A DNA stretch of 64,000 nucleotides from the NCBI RefSeq assembly GCF_028453695.1, contig NC_135775.1, forward strand, positions 19,812,545 to 19,876,544, read 5' to 3'. The notes beneath the pieces are model-generated. The model did not search any database. It was not told where the DNA came from and saw only the letters and a list, made by a program, of their open reading frames with translations. Position 1 is the first letter of the stretch. Every line of letters begins with the position of its first letter. The stretch comes from Augochlora pura. Taxonomy: Eukaryota > Arthropoda > Insecta > Hymenoptera > Halictidae. Positions 29,301-44,300 of this stretch are shown here, piece after piece. Position numbers and translations under genes: made by a program.

Positions 29301-32300
29301 CCGTTTCCTTCATTCGATACTTTCGAGATCTGTTCACCGGCGAGTTTCCAATTCACTGCTCCCTGGCCGGAGGCCTAGATCATTTGTACAGCTGAGGCGA
29401 CGATGATATCCCGCCGTAACACGCGTACAATAATTAACAGATGCGTCATGTCCTTCATGCGTGTGCACCAACGCGTCCTCCGTGTCTTCGTTTCCACGGA
29501 ATTATTCGCTTTAACCGCAAATCTCGACAGTTATTCACGATTCAGGCATTCCTTAACTATTTCTTCAAATTTGACGAACTTGATTTTGCAACGAGGAGCT
29601 TTATTTAATTTACGCGTTAACAGAGTTGATGTTATTTAATCTTGTATTTTTAATGCAGAGATGACGATGGTTAAGCTACCTAGTTTGATTTGTTAAGGAG
29701 GCGATCGATAATTTAACAAGGTATAGCTGGCAAATCAATTTCCTGACTGACATAAAAAAACAGTTACTATTTAAATAGGAATTTTAAGTTGTAATGGAAA
29801 TTTATGTTAATTTAAAATTATACTATATGAATTTGGTAGATCAATTTTAATTAAAAAAGAAGGCTTTCTCTGCCACTTTATTTTGCTTCACTATGGTTAT
29901 TCAATGATTTAGTAGCTATACACATTAATATAGTTTAAATTTTCTAATAAAAATGTATTATAATTGATATCACATCTTTTAAAATTAAACTTAAAATTCT
30001 CTTAAAAATATGTTACAATTTCTATACAAATTTCTGTTAAGAGTTCATTATAACGTGAATTTCTATTAAAAATCCATTATAACTTGAATTTCTATTAAAA
30101 ACTCATTATAATTTAAATTTCTATTAACAACTCATAATTTAAACTTCTATTAAAAATTCATTATTATTTAGATTTTTAATAAAACTCTATCGCAATTAAT
30201 ACCACCTCGTTGAAAATCAATTGACTTAAACTTCTACCAAAAATCATTTAAACCTCGAAATAATAAAAATCCATTACAAATCAATTTCATACAAAAATCA
30301 AAAACAAATAATTCCGTATTAGTTGATCGAGCAGTGCAGGGTTCGATCTACATAATTCATTCGTCCTTCGACCGACACAGTTCCAGTTGTGATCTACGTG
30401 TCGGATGCCCGACCGTCCACGTGCAAAATAAAGGGAGCCGCGGCAACTTTTCAAGAAAACGCCGTTTCATAGAATCGCATTAGACATTCAAGGCTGCGCA
30501 ACGAAGGTTCACCTGTTTTTATTTCTGGGATCATAATGTCATTATTGCGACCGACAGTTTATGTGTCCATCGATCAAGCGTTATTAGCGTCGCCAGAAAA
30601 ATGCAATTTTTCGTGGACGGCACTTCTGCTCGCGCGTTAAGTGCTGATTAGGCACGAAGCTAATTCGTTTTTAATGGCGACGCAGTTACGTTCCATTTAA
30701 TAATCGTAAAGGGAATCGTTGCGGCAAACTGTCCATTTGCGGATTAAGTGAAAATTGTTATCTTAATTAAATGCAATACCATGCAGTCCGGCGCGGTTCG
30801 TGCATGCCGGGGCCGTGAATTAGAAATTTATATTTCGAACGTTTCGCCTACGAAGTGCGGCCACGGTGGAACTTTTGAACATACACACGTACTATGATAA
30901 TTCAGAGCGCGATTATCGTGCTCGCGTAGCAATTATAGGAAGAACCTACATTCGACAAATGGTGATTACGTTGGGACAATACCGATCGGGAACGGTCGTG
31001 CGAGCGCATACACGTATGTATGCCTGCGTTCTCTGCTCTACTTCGACGGAAATTCATAACTTATCAACTTTAGGCTCTTATATGCCCCCGTTGTTATCAA
31101 CCACCTAGTTCTGCGACGTTTATGCTTTGTTTAACGATCGAAACTTCAGGTATCGAGGACTCCTTTTATTCGAAAAATGACGGCGGCCGTGTCGTTTCGC
31201 CGTAGTGATAACACGCTGCGTAATTAGAAACTTCGATGCGAACGCGGACGACACCCTGGCCTCCTTTTGTCGCTGCAAAAAAGGGGTTTAAAATAAATCG
31301 TAACGACTGTCGCACGTGTACACTCATGGGCAAAAGGTTAAGAAGCACTTATTACAGAATGGATCAAATGACTTCGATTTGTTAGAGATGTTAGAGACTT
31401 TGCTTTACTGCAGACTGATTAAAATCCTTTTTTTCAAATTCTGTTTCATTATTTTTAACTCAATTGTTTATATCTATTGCGTTGAATTTCTACCTGTCTC
31501 TTGATTGTAGAATATAAGTCGTTGTGCATAGTTAATTTTAAATAGTGTGGTCGATAATAACCTTGCACTTGATGCGACACATAGATCAACTTACAATGAT
31601 AATAATAAAAAATTAATCTAGCAAATAGCTGTTCATTTACCACCTGAATCATTTGATCATGAAGGCATGGGGCAATCTATTTTGTGTTTTCCAACCGGCG
31701 TTCTGTTTAACCGAGTTAAATCGTGTCAGATAACACAAGCATGCCATAAAGAGAAAATATATTTTGTACTTTCTTTAATTAGTAAAAGATATTAATCAGT
31801 AATTAAACAGCGTGAAGTATTAACATTATTCTCATAACTAAGATTTAACTCCAATATGTTTAAAATACATAAAATCTCTACAAGAATTTAAATATCGTTT
31901 TCTCGTCTTTTTTGTATACATTTCAATAATAATTTCAGAACAGAGGTATTTTATTTAAGAGAATGCAATGCTAATTTTCGAGGATATGACAATTAATCGT
32001 GGGAAGAAGTTGGTACACGTTCCCATGAATGATAGATCGAGGAGTGATTATTCTATGCTGAAATTGTTAGTTCAATGTTCTTAGAACTAGTATGCAGGTT
32101 GTGCGACGCCATTTGGTCGGGTTATGTCCTCGAGTCTGATTAGATATAGGAAAATGTGGAGTACTATAGAATGGTCTATTTTTCCTACCGGTTGATTTTC
32201 TGCAATGACGCTTCAAGAAAAACACAATTGAGCTTACCTCTTGCGTTGCAATATTACTGTTATAAGAAATATCCATGCAAAGACTAATTTACGTAATATT

Positions 32301-35300
32301 ATGTCTTTAATTCTGTTATCTTTACAATAGGGAGTCTTTAATATTTTTACTTGTATTTTCTGTATATATTGAGAATATTAAGCAAACATAAAATAAAAAA
32401 AGATAATAAGTTGCATTTAAAGGAAAAGTGCACTTGAATATTATTTAAGTGATGTTGTTCCTCTTACTTGAAAAATGAAATATATCTTATTCGAACTAAA
32501 AATATAAATATAGTATATAATATGATATATAAATCTCTATATAGCTCTATATAATCTATAAATATCTTAATAATCTCTAGCTCTAAATATTGCACCGAAA
32601 GCCAAAATATGGTTAAAAATAAAAAAGAGTAAAAAAGCTCTGCAAATATTTCGAATCTTCCAAAGTATGTAAATCGAAAAATGTCCAAGAACACAAAAGT
32701 GAAGTGTCTCGCTTTCTTTGAAAATTATTTAAACATATCCAAATTTCCGAAAAATTACTAAAAAATATACCATTCCATTTGGAAGACCCTGCAAAATATT
32801 TCTACATCCGAATCATTCGCATAACCTTCTCGATCATGACAGAAAATATCCTTCAATTCGAAGGTTTCACTTTCTGTCGAAAACAAATATAAAAGATTTT
32901 TTAATTCGACTTCGACTAATCAAAAACTGTAATTTATTCAACCCTGTGCATCTTGTCAGTATTTTTGAATACGGTATCCCTTTGTTTCAGTTGATACTGT
33001 TCACCTCGTTGGGCGCGCTTCTGCACATCGTCGCCGGAAGCGTGATCGTCTACAATTGGCGAAAAATCCAGGGCCCCTACCAAAGCAACAACGAGTTCTA
33101 TCCGAGTAAACAGTACATGGACATGTTCATATCGGGGGCGGTGTTCACGTTCGTGAACGCGGTGGTCTTCGTCGTGGATGTGATCCTGACGGTGAGGTAC
33201 TCGACGAAGAGCCCGCAGTGAGAAAGAACACCTCCGTCTTTCGGAAGGTAGATCGAGTACGGATATCGGAAATCATTGTCCAAAGGTATCCTTGTTACAC
33301 GAACGACGTATCAATCAAATGAACAGCTGCCAAGAAGCTATGAACAAATCGACGGTAAAATAATTTACGCGATGTTGCAAGTCGTTCGAGAGAAATATAA
33401 ATTGTAATTGCACCGCGCAATTTTGTGCATTCGTGATAAAAAAAAAAGAACGAGTAGCTGGAATTTAACACGTTCAAAAAAAATTCGAAGAATTTTAATA
33501 GAACTTCTTTCGATCGAAAGAGATCGTCTCTCGGTGTATTTTGTTGCAATCGATGCAACAAATTTCTATTATATATTAAGAATCGCAGTTTAATTACGAC
33601 AAAGAATATTTTAATATACCTCGAATTAAAAAGTTCACGAGTGGCACGTTAGTCAGTAATATAAATTAGTACAGTGCGACTATACATATACGTACGCACT
33701 CGTAGTCGTTTCGATCGTAATTTTCGACGAACATGGTCGCCGAATGTGTTCGAAATTGTGCAACAGGAAACTACGATGAGATACGCAATATTGACGAGGC
33801 ACAATGCCGTCCAATTTTCAAAAGAACAATCGACAAGCATATAAACGATTGAGCCAAATATTCGCGGATTAATTGTAAGGCGATCGTATAAGCGACTCTT
33901 TCTAGAATACGTGAATAGGAATTAGTTGTTAATATTTTGAAAAGATGTACAAACTAAACGATGTATTTAAATCTGTGGTACAGTATTGCATTATGTTAAA
34001 TTATTGGTTCCACGTGGCAAACGTGTTTAGTAGATTGTCCGATCGTAGTCTGTATGATTTTAAACGTGTAAGTTTTTACGATTTATATATATATATATAT
34101 ATATATCTGTTTTCACTTTTGTATTCAGTGTAGTCTTTTATAGAGTAGCGTATAGGCGATTAGCGTGAGAGTGTTGTTCAAGTATCCAAAGATTTATCGA
34201 ATTGCTGTATACTTTACGTTTTAAGGACCACCGAGAAATATCGATTCATAATAATATTAAGGCTACGATCCAAAGTCTGTATAGTTGTGCAATTAGCATC
34301 GTGTTAAGTGCAGTTTTCAGCAGACTGTGAATTTCCATGCGGCATTTATAAATATCCGAGAAGAATAAGCGCGAGGGAAAAATAATTAATAGGTGGCAAT
34401 CGTTACGATTGTTACGATTATTATCGATTATTATAATTATTATTATTTCGCATGAATATTCGCAGCTTGTTCATTCAAGTATTAGTGGTAGGCATCGTTG
34501 AGTTATGCGCTTCGCGCACGCGCGACGAAATTCAATCTCAGAATTGCCATAAATATTATTACATAAAAATAATATATTTTGTAACATTAGCGATCGCTAT
34601 GAATAGGGGAACCGAAAGGATCGCAATTAGTTATCGCATACGCTTATCGATTTAAATACGCGCTCGTAGATCTAACGAACCTTGACGAGTCTTTATCAAA
34701 ACAATTCCGTCCAACGTTAATATTAAACTAACACTTCGTGTATACCAGGCATCACTCGTACGCACGATGATCGTATGGAACTTTATCGAATGACATATGT
34801 AATTAGATGATAATTCGCACGAGAATTGTTTGTCTTGTAAATTTACGTTTTATCGAACCGTATTTACCTGTAATTAAGTTTTCGAGAACGAATCAAACGA
34901 TCGGGTCGCTTTATTTCGTACGTTACATTCATGCAACAACTGTGTGATTTCTGTATCAATAAAAATGTTTAACGAAATATTGGAATAATCATTTGGCCCA
35001 TTGTTACAATAGATTGATCGAAAAATATAATTTATTTTTTCTTATGGTTCAGAGGTTGAATCGACAACTTATAAATTCAGTGATACATAGTGAAGTAAAT
35101 ATATAAAAATTTTACATTATTACAAAATATTGTTTTTTGAAAAAGTGTTACCTATAAAATATATTTTATTAAAAGTTCTTTTACTAGTTAAACTGGAAGC
35201 TATAGAAATCTAAAACTATTATGCAGATTTTACGTGTTTTAATATATATGGATATTCTTCAAACCTCCATATACTCTTTTGAAAATTAAAACAAAACCAA

Positions 35301-38300
35301 CATAATGAAAGAAAAATTCGTAAAAAATTAAAGTCGATCGGTGGAACATTGAGCGGCTGAATCGTCTGCATTCCTACATTCCTGGCGAATCGATCGCCGC
35401 GAAGTCGGAGATTTATCGTAGCCGCGAGTTCAACTCTCCAACGTTCAGAACGAATCCAACAAAAAGTTGAATGACATCGGAGGTATTAATGACTGCTCGG
35501 AGGTTCGATCATTATAAAACGAAGAAAAAACGAACTTCCAGGGAAACGAGGGAATTATGAGTAAAGAAGGTCGACCGATCTAAGTTACCCAAAATTAACT
35601 AGCGTGCCTTTTTGTTTGTTGCTCGCCAATCGAACGTGGATCAAACAAAGTGCATTTTCTAACCTGCAGGTAAGAAGGGATTTTGGCAACGATTGAATTT
35701 CTTTAAGTCGAAAGTAGCCGACGACAACAGCCACGGCGGCGCCGTTAAACTAATCGTCAAGCCGCTCAGGATATTCCAATTCGTGAGTATCGATCGGCCC
35801 GCGATCGTTGCTTCAACGATATTATTGTGAACAGTATCGGCCCGCCAAATAATCATCAAATCCCACTGTAATCTAACGATAGCTCGTTTGTAATTAATCA
35901 GCTGGTGGTGTTACTGATTTTCGTGTTCGTAATTTACGCGGTTGCGCTTGGAAACAAGGAAGTGCCTGCCGTGACCTGTATATTACTCGTTGTCCTATCC
36001 GGCGCCTACGTTTTCTCTCTGGCGGTGGAATTGATCAGCTATTTCGCCGGTGGAGAATTGTACTCGATTCCGGTAATAAATCGAACCCTAATTATCCGTC
36101 TTGAAGCGAACTGTGCGTTATTCTCGAACGCTTATTCCCCTTTGACAGATATTTGTTCTTTCCTTCATGGGCGCGATACAGTTCGGAATCAGCGGATTAT
36201 TTTTGGTACTGTACGCCGCCACCCAGTTGTGGTACATACTGGTAACGCTGTGCCTTTGCCTGCTAGCGTTCGTATTATTTTTAATCGAAGTTATAATCAT
36301 ACTCCTGTGAGTATCGCACGCGGTTTTATGTCACTTGGAAATATTCGTAGCCGTGAACTTTCCGCAGGTTATGGAAGCAAACCTGCTTCTGCAAGCGTTG
36401 CGCTGTACCGGACCAAGGTGACGTACATTTCCCCGATTATTGCGATCCTCTCTGCACAGTGAGTTAATTACTTGTCTTTTATAAAAAAAATAGTAGAACT
36501 CATTCTACTAGTTGTTACGCTATTTTAGTAGAATTAATTTTGTAGCTGATATTGAAACTTTATTTACCGCTTGGTAAAGAAAATCGCGGGTTATTCCTTT
36601 AAAGTAGACAACGTATTAATAAACCTTTAAAGTTAATGTTAATTTATATTGAATTGATATTTTTATCGACTGTAATTTTTACAGTAATTATTGGTTACTA
36701 GTCCGCGAATTTTATGCATTTATGGCACCAATGTGTAGATCAAATGTGCATTAGCAAATATATTTAAAGAATAATAAGATTTATTTTAGATCGAATCAAT
36801 TAAAATTATTAAGAAGCTGTAGCGTCATAAAAGTAATGCAGACAAGTTTTGTTTTGCATAAAAATTAGTAGTCTATTCTTTAGACATGAAAGTGCATTGT
36901 CCTATTGAAGATAACGCATCACAAGATTTTTAAAAAAGCATCCAATTCGCATATTATACATATAAAAACAGAACTGTCTAGAATGTGACTAGAAAGTTAC
37001 GATTAATGTAACTAATTCTTCTGAAAATTTAAACCAAATAACATTTTTAACCGCGCTGAATCGAATGAAATTGTATAAAAAGGAAATTGAATTTATTTTT
37101 GAAGACAGTAAAAAAAAGAGTTGGGTGTCCTCTCCATCTTCATACATTCTGATTCATAAAATCGACAAACTTGCATTCGAGTTATCATATGCATATTTTG
37201 CAATAAAAAAATGAAAGTTCGCAAACGAATTAGAGTTAAAGAATTTTTACCAGTTTTAAATTTTACTCTAAGTGTAATTATTCGATTTAAATTGCTATTT
37301 TGTTTAAAGTGATATTTTGAAACTACGATGCTGTCATTAAAATCTCTAAAATTATCGCTAAAAAAAGCGTCAAAGTGACTGATTTAAAATTCAAAGTATT
37401 CTGCTGTGTTCCGAAAGGGTCAGCATTTCAAAAGGTAACTTTTTGCCATCTAGCAAGGGAAATTAGACCTGATGACAAGCGTCAGCGACGTCAGGATATC
37501 GCCAGGCGGCGAGGAAGGGATACCGGAGCATTGTTACCGAAAGTTAGGACAGCCCCGCCGACGACAGTACGTCGACCGTCCATCCAGCGCGCGATTTGCG
37601 TCCGACGTTGAGTTTGCAAAATGTCAAACGGATTCACCGGCGATGACACACATTCAGAGCCAAGCGAGTAGCACCAATTAACTTATAGTCTATAAGGGAA
37701 AAGCGAAACATCCACGATACCCTTTCTTCTACCCTACCTTCGCGTTACTTAACTTAACTAAACAATCGCGCACGGAAGTATTGCCATGACTATTGAACTA
37801 ACCGTTTGAAAATGATAATAATTTCGAGATAAAGAGCAGATTCGTAAAAAATGATTCCTAAACAATCGAAGTATTTCGTAATTAATTGAAACTGCGACGA
37901 GAGGTAGTTTGTGTTTATGAGAATAATTATTGGACTGCAGAATTTATACCAGTATTAATCCACTTATGTGAACTCGTCGGGAGTCAAATAGTTCATATAA
38001 CGAGGTAGTTCACATGATAGCACTGGTAATGATTATTGATATAATAAAACTACGTATTTTTCTTTAAATAAAATTATACTCGAATAAATCTTTCGAATAA
38101 CCCAAATAAAGCTTCGAATAAATTGATGAAATAAAATTTTAATTCGCATAAATAATTCCAAATGAATTTTGCGAATAACATTTTATTCGAACAATATATC
38201 GAGACAGATCTACGACTAAAATTTTATTTGTTATTCATTAATCGAATAAAATTAGTCCTTGAATTATAATAATAGAATTGTCTTTCGTATAATTGGAACG

Positions 38301-41300
38301 ATGTACAATACTAGTTCAGATAAATTCGTTCGCATAAGTGGAGTTCTACTGTACGGCAAAATTAGCTATGCAAAGTTTGAAGTAGTAGTTTTTCAATCCT
38401 TTGCATTAATCAAAGAGAGCATTACGTTCTATATGATCTCCATTTCTCGAAATTTACGAAAACCATTTTTATCTTGCAATGAGATTGTTTAATCGCCATT
38501 TTTTTATATTAAACTGGACAAATTTGATAAACATTAGCAAAACTTTAGACACAGCGTCAAGTGAGAGAGAAGCCGACGCAAACAGTGAGCAAATGCGAAT
38601 TATGCCATCAACAAATGGGAATCTTTACGGCTACTATGGAAACGCAACCAATGATGCAACAGCAAGCACCGTGCGCCCCTTGTTCACCTTGTGCACCGTG
38701 TCCTGCACTTGTGCAGCTCATTCGAGGAATGCCGTGCTGTCCAGGGTTTGTGTCTTTTTATAAAATAATAGTTCGATTTAACTTTCTTTTAAATCAGAAA
38801 CTCTTTTCTATTTAACATTAAAACTACCATATCTGATTCCTCCTTTTACAATTCCCGATATAAAAATGTTTCGATGAGAAATTTGTTAATAATCTTCTTA
38901 AGCTTAATAAATTTGAGTCTCGTCATTATTATCAAATAATTTACATTAACCCTGTTAGAGGTTTGATAATTCTAATGTCAAACATTATAGTATTATTTTA
39001 ATTTATCATAGAAACCTTTAGAAATATGTATATGTGATCAAGTATGATCCAAGAGCATATTGTTCTCTCGAGACCAGATAGTAAGATATATCTTCGTCAA
39101 TTTTCCAAGTGTTATAAAAACCATTTAATTTTCAACTCCTTGCTGTACCAGTATTATTTAACAATTTATATTTATTATACATTTGCTTGAACGTTTAGAT
39201 ATTCGTAACAAAAGAATAGAATTTGATTCCGACTTAAAGGTAAGGAAAAGCAATTTTCGTACCCAACAATTTGTTACTAGAAATCTCCACCACGAGTCTA
39301 ACTTGTTAAAATACAGCAAGGGATTAATTACCAAAAATTAATATAACCATTTACAACGTCTTCAAACATCCGAAAAGCATTTTAATCTTGAATAGTATTA
39401 TTGTGAAATTTTTATGTAATCAATTGGGTTCCGAAACGTGCCCTAAAAAATGATTCCTTTTATACGACGAATAGTTGCAGATGCGTAACAACAGGTATAG
39501 TCCAATTGCCGCAGCAAAGCCAACAGCAACAGATGGTTAAACTGGACCAAGAACAGACGAGCGACGCGCAGAAGACGGAGCAGAAAGCCCACGGAGCGTT
39601 GACCAGTGAGAAAGCTCGAAATGATCAGATTGCGAAAACGGGTGTTCACACGATAAAGAAATAACTTTCCTTCGATGTAGATACCGCCGTACACTTTGCT
39701 CTTCTATATAGACTTCCTCGATCGAGGCTCTATCATTATAAACGAATGTGACAAATATATCATTGAAAAGGTCTAAAAACGATTATTTCATTGACTGGTC
39801 CTGATTAATCATTGTGACCATTATAACGCGGAAAAAATTCAAAGCCATCATCCTCTCGGCAATCGACGCGCTATAACATTATATCGTTCGAAATTTTAAG
39901 GCAGCGGAGAACTGATTTTACAAAATTCCTACTTTCCTATATACGTTTGAAATGCTTTGGTCTTCGGAGATCTCAGATCGGTGCGTTCGCCATTTTGAAG
40001 GTGAACAAGAGGAGAAGACAATGGCAGGAGTGTCGGGCACTGTCGCTAAATTCACTGTCGCCTCGTATTGCGTGACACCGAGCAGGAGAACCGAAATATA
40101 TAGCCAAACTGCGGCCGAAGATCCCAAATGCATGTAAGATGCTAAAACGATTCAAACTAGTAGACTTCCGAGTAGAAAATATTTCGCAAATCAAACCATT
40201 GTTGTTCGCTACGGATATTACCTGTCGCAGCAATTCGATTATTCGAAAATTCATCGTCAATATCCGCTTCTTTCGCCTGTTTAATTTTCAAACAATTATC
40301 ACTCATTCTACAGGATATCCTAAAAATGTTTAACAATGTGAACTGGTGGGTTTTTGTAAAGCAACTTTTTCCTTTACAACAATTTCCTCTGAGGCATCGT
40401 TGACGAGTAATTAACGAAAAACATTGACCAATGAGAGGTGGGCTCAGTCGACGCGAGGCGGTCGAGTCAATGAGCGAAACTGGCCTTTGTCAGCTCGTTG
40501 ACTCGACCGCCTTCCGCTAGCCGATCTCGCCTCTGATTGGTCATAGTTTTTCATTAATAACTCATAAACAAAATCGCAGATTCCATTTTCGCTAAGAAAA
40601 AAGTTGCTTGAACACCCTACAGGCTCAAAATAAATTTCAAATTATATTTATATTTTCTATTATTTCTGACATCAAAATATACAAATCTATTAAGTTCTTT
40701 TGAAAATATACAGGTTGTTTCAACTTTCAAAAGCCACCTACAGTGCTGCGAATAATTGCATAAGTAAATGTTATATTTCTTCTGACGTCTAAACGAAAAC
40801 CAAAAAATATATTCGTATATTTTCCACTACGTCTAATATAAAAATATACAAGCTTGGTATATTGTTAAATTTTTGTTTAAGTAATACTAAAAATGTAATC
40901 GTTTATAATCGCTCACACCACTGTAGAACCTTCTTCGCTACAATTTCTCTATATTATCATTTATATATTATTATTCAAATAATTATTATTTATATTACTA
41001 TATAGTACGAGATTAGTATAATGTTCTGATCCGGTTCAGGAGGAGAGCATCCGAAGACACAGAGAGAAAGGTCTACAGATCGTCGGTGAAGGACAAGCCG
41101 CGCGCGGTGTCCCTGAAATCGGATAGATCGGCAAAGTCCAGCGTGGATCCGAGTTTCGACGTTGTTTCCGGTACAGCCACTGTCGCCACGGACCAATCGG
41201 AAATCGTGGTGCACACCGAGGAGATGGTTCCGCCGAAGCAGAAGGTGGCGCAGATGATAAATCTTCTTCAGGAGTTGGAGGAAGGCAAAGCGTCCGACTC

Positions 41301-44300
41301 CCCGGCCGGAGACGCGACGGCTGACGAGAAGAGAGGCGACGACGTTGAGAAGGAAGCGATCACGACGGAGGACGAACAGTTCGAAGAGAACGCGGAAAGT
41401 AGAACAGAGGGTATGGGAGACGATGGAAAGGCCGAAGAGATCGACGCTGAAGCGAATGCAGTTGACGAGGAAATGGGGAAAATTAGCGTCGTGACGGACA
41501 AGAGCATCGGCAGCGAGCTGACGAGCGTCGATGTCAGCGCGGAGGAGAGCTTGGAGTCGTCGCCGAGGCACTCGGACGTCTCCAAGAAGGAGATCTCGGT
41601 GGAGACTTCGTCAGCGGTGAAGCATGGAGTGGAAACCCAGGCGTAAGTGATTCGTATTTCGTGATAATAGCATCGAGTACTAGAAATAGGATGCACGTAA
41701 CATTTTTGAAGTGTGCGGGGGCTAATATTTCTAATCTTGACATAACCAGTGTTTATCCGAAAGGATTTTTCAAAATGGAATTTTCAGAGTCAATTTAGAA
41801 ACGAATAACTTCTGCACGAACATATTAAAGTTCTTTATGCTTTATTCAATGCTATAATTATTAATGTGAGAACGATATTATATCCATACGAAATTAAAGC
41901 AATTATGTGCTGCTCTTATTATTTATTCTGTCCTAATGGGATTATGAGGTAAAGTAAAAGGAAAACTTGATATATTACATACAAAGTGGCATGAATAATT
42001 GTAGACTCAGAGCAATTTTGATATTTTTATTTCGAGATATTTAAACGAATCCGTAACAAAATACCATGACTGTATATTTCTATATTAGTTAATATAATAG
42101 GAAGATTTCATCTATATTAGATAATATAATAGGAAAAAAAATCTATAATAGGAAATTTCTATAATAAAAATATACGAATATGTTTTGTTAACTTGTTTGA
42201 ACAGCAGCAATAAAGTAAAAATTACTTCGAATCTGTAATTATTATTAGACTGCTATAAAAAAAGATTTCGTTTTAAGTGGTGTGTGTATATACATTATAC
42301 AGGGGTGTGTATATAAATTTGTCCACGACTGTTTAGATAACGATTTACATAATTAGTCAAAATTATCAAGGAACATACTGGCGTGGTTTCCCAGCCCATA
42401 TTCTACAGTTCGTTACCCTAACTGAAACCTTTTACGCCTCTATCTCATCTGGCCTCAATGCAAGGCTGATAAATAACCGGAAATTGCTTTGTGAATCTAT
42501 TAGTCCATCAGTGTTTAAGCTCAAACTCGTTTCTTTCGTTATGTAATCCCATAAAGGCAACGAGCAGCACATAACTTCTTTAATTTTGCATAGGTGTAAT
42601 ATTATTTTCACGTTCATAATTATAACATCGAATAAAGCATAAAGAATTTTAACCCTTTGCACTCGAAGCAATTTTAACTGGAAATTTGATATAAAATTTC
42701 TGGCTTGTAGTACTTCCATTTTATGCAACAAAGTGCAGTTTTGTGCGTACTAAACCGATTGTTGCAACTCATAACAATAATTTCGCTACTCGACCATTTT
42801 TTAAATCTAAACTTTATTGATATAAAAATTATTTTGAAACATGATGGAATAATTTTAGTGGTGTCTCAGAGTCGCCATTCGAGTGCAAGGGGTTAATATG
42901 TTCGTGCAGAAAGAAATTTGTTTCTAAATTGATTCTCAAAATTTTATTTTGAGAAATCCTTAAGGGTAATTACTGTTATTTTGTTAGTGATTGTAAATAT
43001 TTCAGGTATAACTGGATTGTAAAACAATGTGTTTTAATTTCAGAACCGATTGTAGCAGAACTAAGAAATCCTCGTTCCTTAAGAAGAAGAACAAAGTTGA
43101 ACCGTCCGAACAAGAACCGTAAGAATAAAACAATTATTACTCTCGATAAATTAATCTTCGCTAATTATTGCTGTCGTTTATAATCGAGAAACGAACATTT
43201 AGGCACCCTGAGGCAGATACCTGGTGCTCTGACACTTTGTCTGAAAGCAGTCCACAAGCTCCGAGTAAAGCAGAACCAGAGGTAATTATAATATGCAAAA
43301 TAAAGTAATAAATATACAGTCCTAAAACGTCTTAAACCAGACAATGTTTAATCGAAACTTTTGTCAAACTATGCAGAAGTTCCTAGTAGACAAGCGAGGC
43401 GTTTTGGGGGAAATGCCCACCTGTCCAGCTTGCAAGAGAGTACAGGTAAATATAATTAAATACTTAATTATTTGATAAATGCATATAATTTACTTAATCA
43501 ATTACTGGTAGTAATAAAAAAATAAAAATGTTCAACATTCACTGCTCGAAACTATGACTACATTGTGTATTCAACGGTTTCAATGAGTTAAAAATTGATA
43601 TTTTTTTAAAGTCTTTTTAATTTGTTGCTACTTTAAATTTCATTCAAATAATTAGTCGCTATATTATAATAACAAAAATACTAAAGATTTTTATATAATA
43701 TACAACTTGTCAAAATTAATAATGGTGGACAGACATTGCAAATTGACTTTCTTAAATTTTTTAAATTTTCATGCTGCATAAAATTCAGTCTATCAATTAA
43801 TATTTCGCTTTTTAACAGTATTTTTCAGTGTCGCCATCTTTCTACTACTACAGCGTTTACAGGGACAAACGAGGCAGGCTGTACTGTGACTACTGTGCAC
43901 CGAAATATGCAGTAAAAGTACGACAAATGCTCTTAATAAAATTGAATTAAGTTTTAAATAATTCAGAATATCTATAGTATAAATCGTAATAATATCGTAT
44001 AGTATAAATAGTAGAAATGCATAAAACGCGATTGGCCGAAAGTTGCAGCAAAAATTAAGCGACCAAAGTACACGAAATTTCAGGAGACGAATATTCGCAT
44101 AAATGTCCATAGTTTAATAATGCATACAATGCATCTGTTGCAGGTATTGTATAGACACGATCCGAACGACCAAAAGTTTTTGAAATGCGCCCAATGTGCC
44201 ACACTATTACGTCAGAAGACCAGTCGGAGCGAGGTAAAATCATTTCTCTTCTCCCTAGCATAATCATAATAAATCAATACAATACTTGCATACAAATTTT

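Noticed and set aside
41268..41696. 142-codon minus frame opposite gene H exon 2
   Set aside because: A shadow of the acidic exon: Glu/Asp codons read backwards give Ser/Leu-rich protein.
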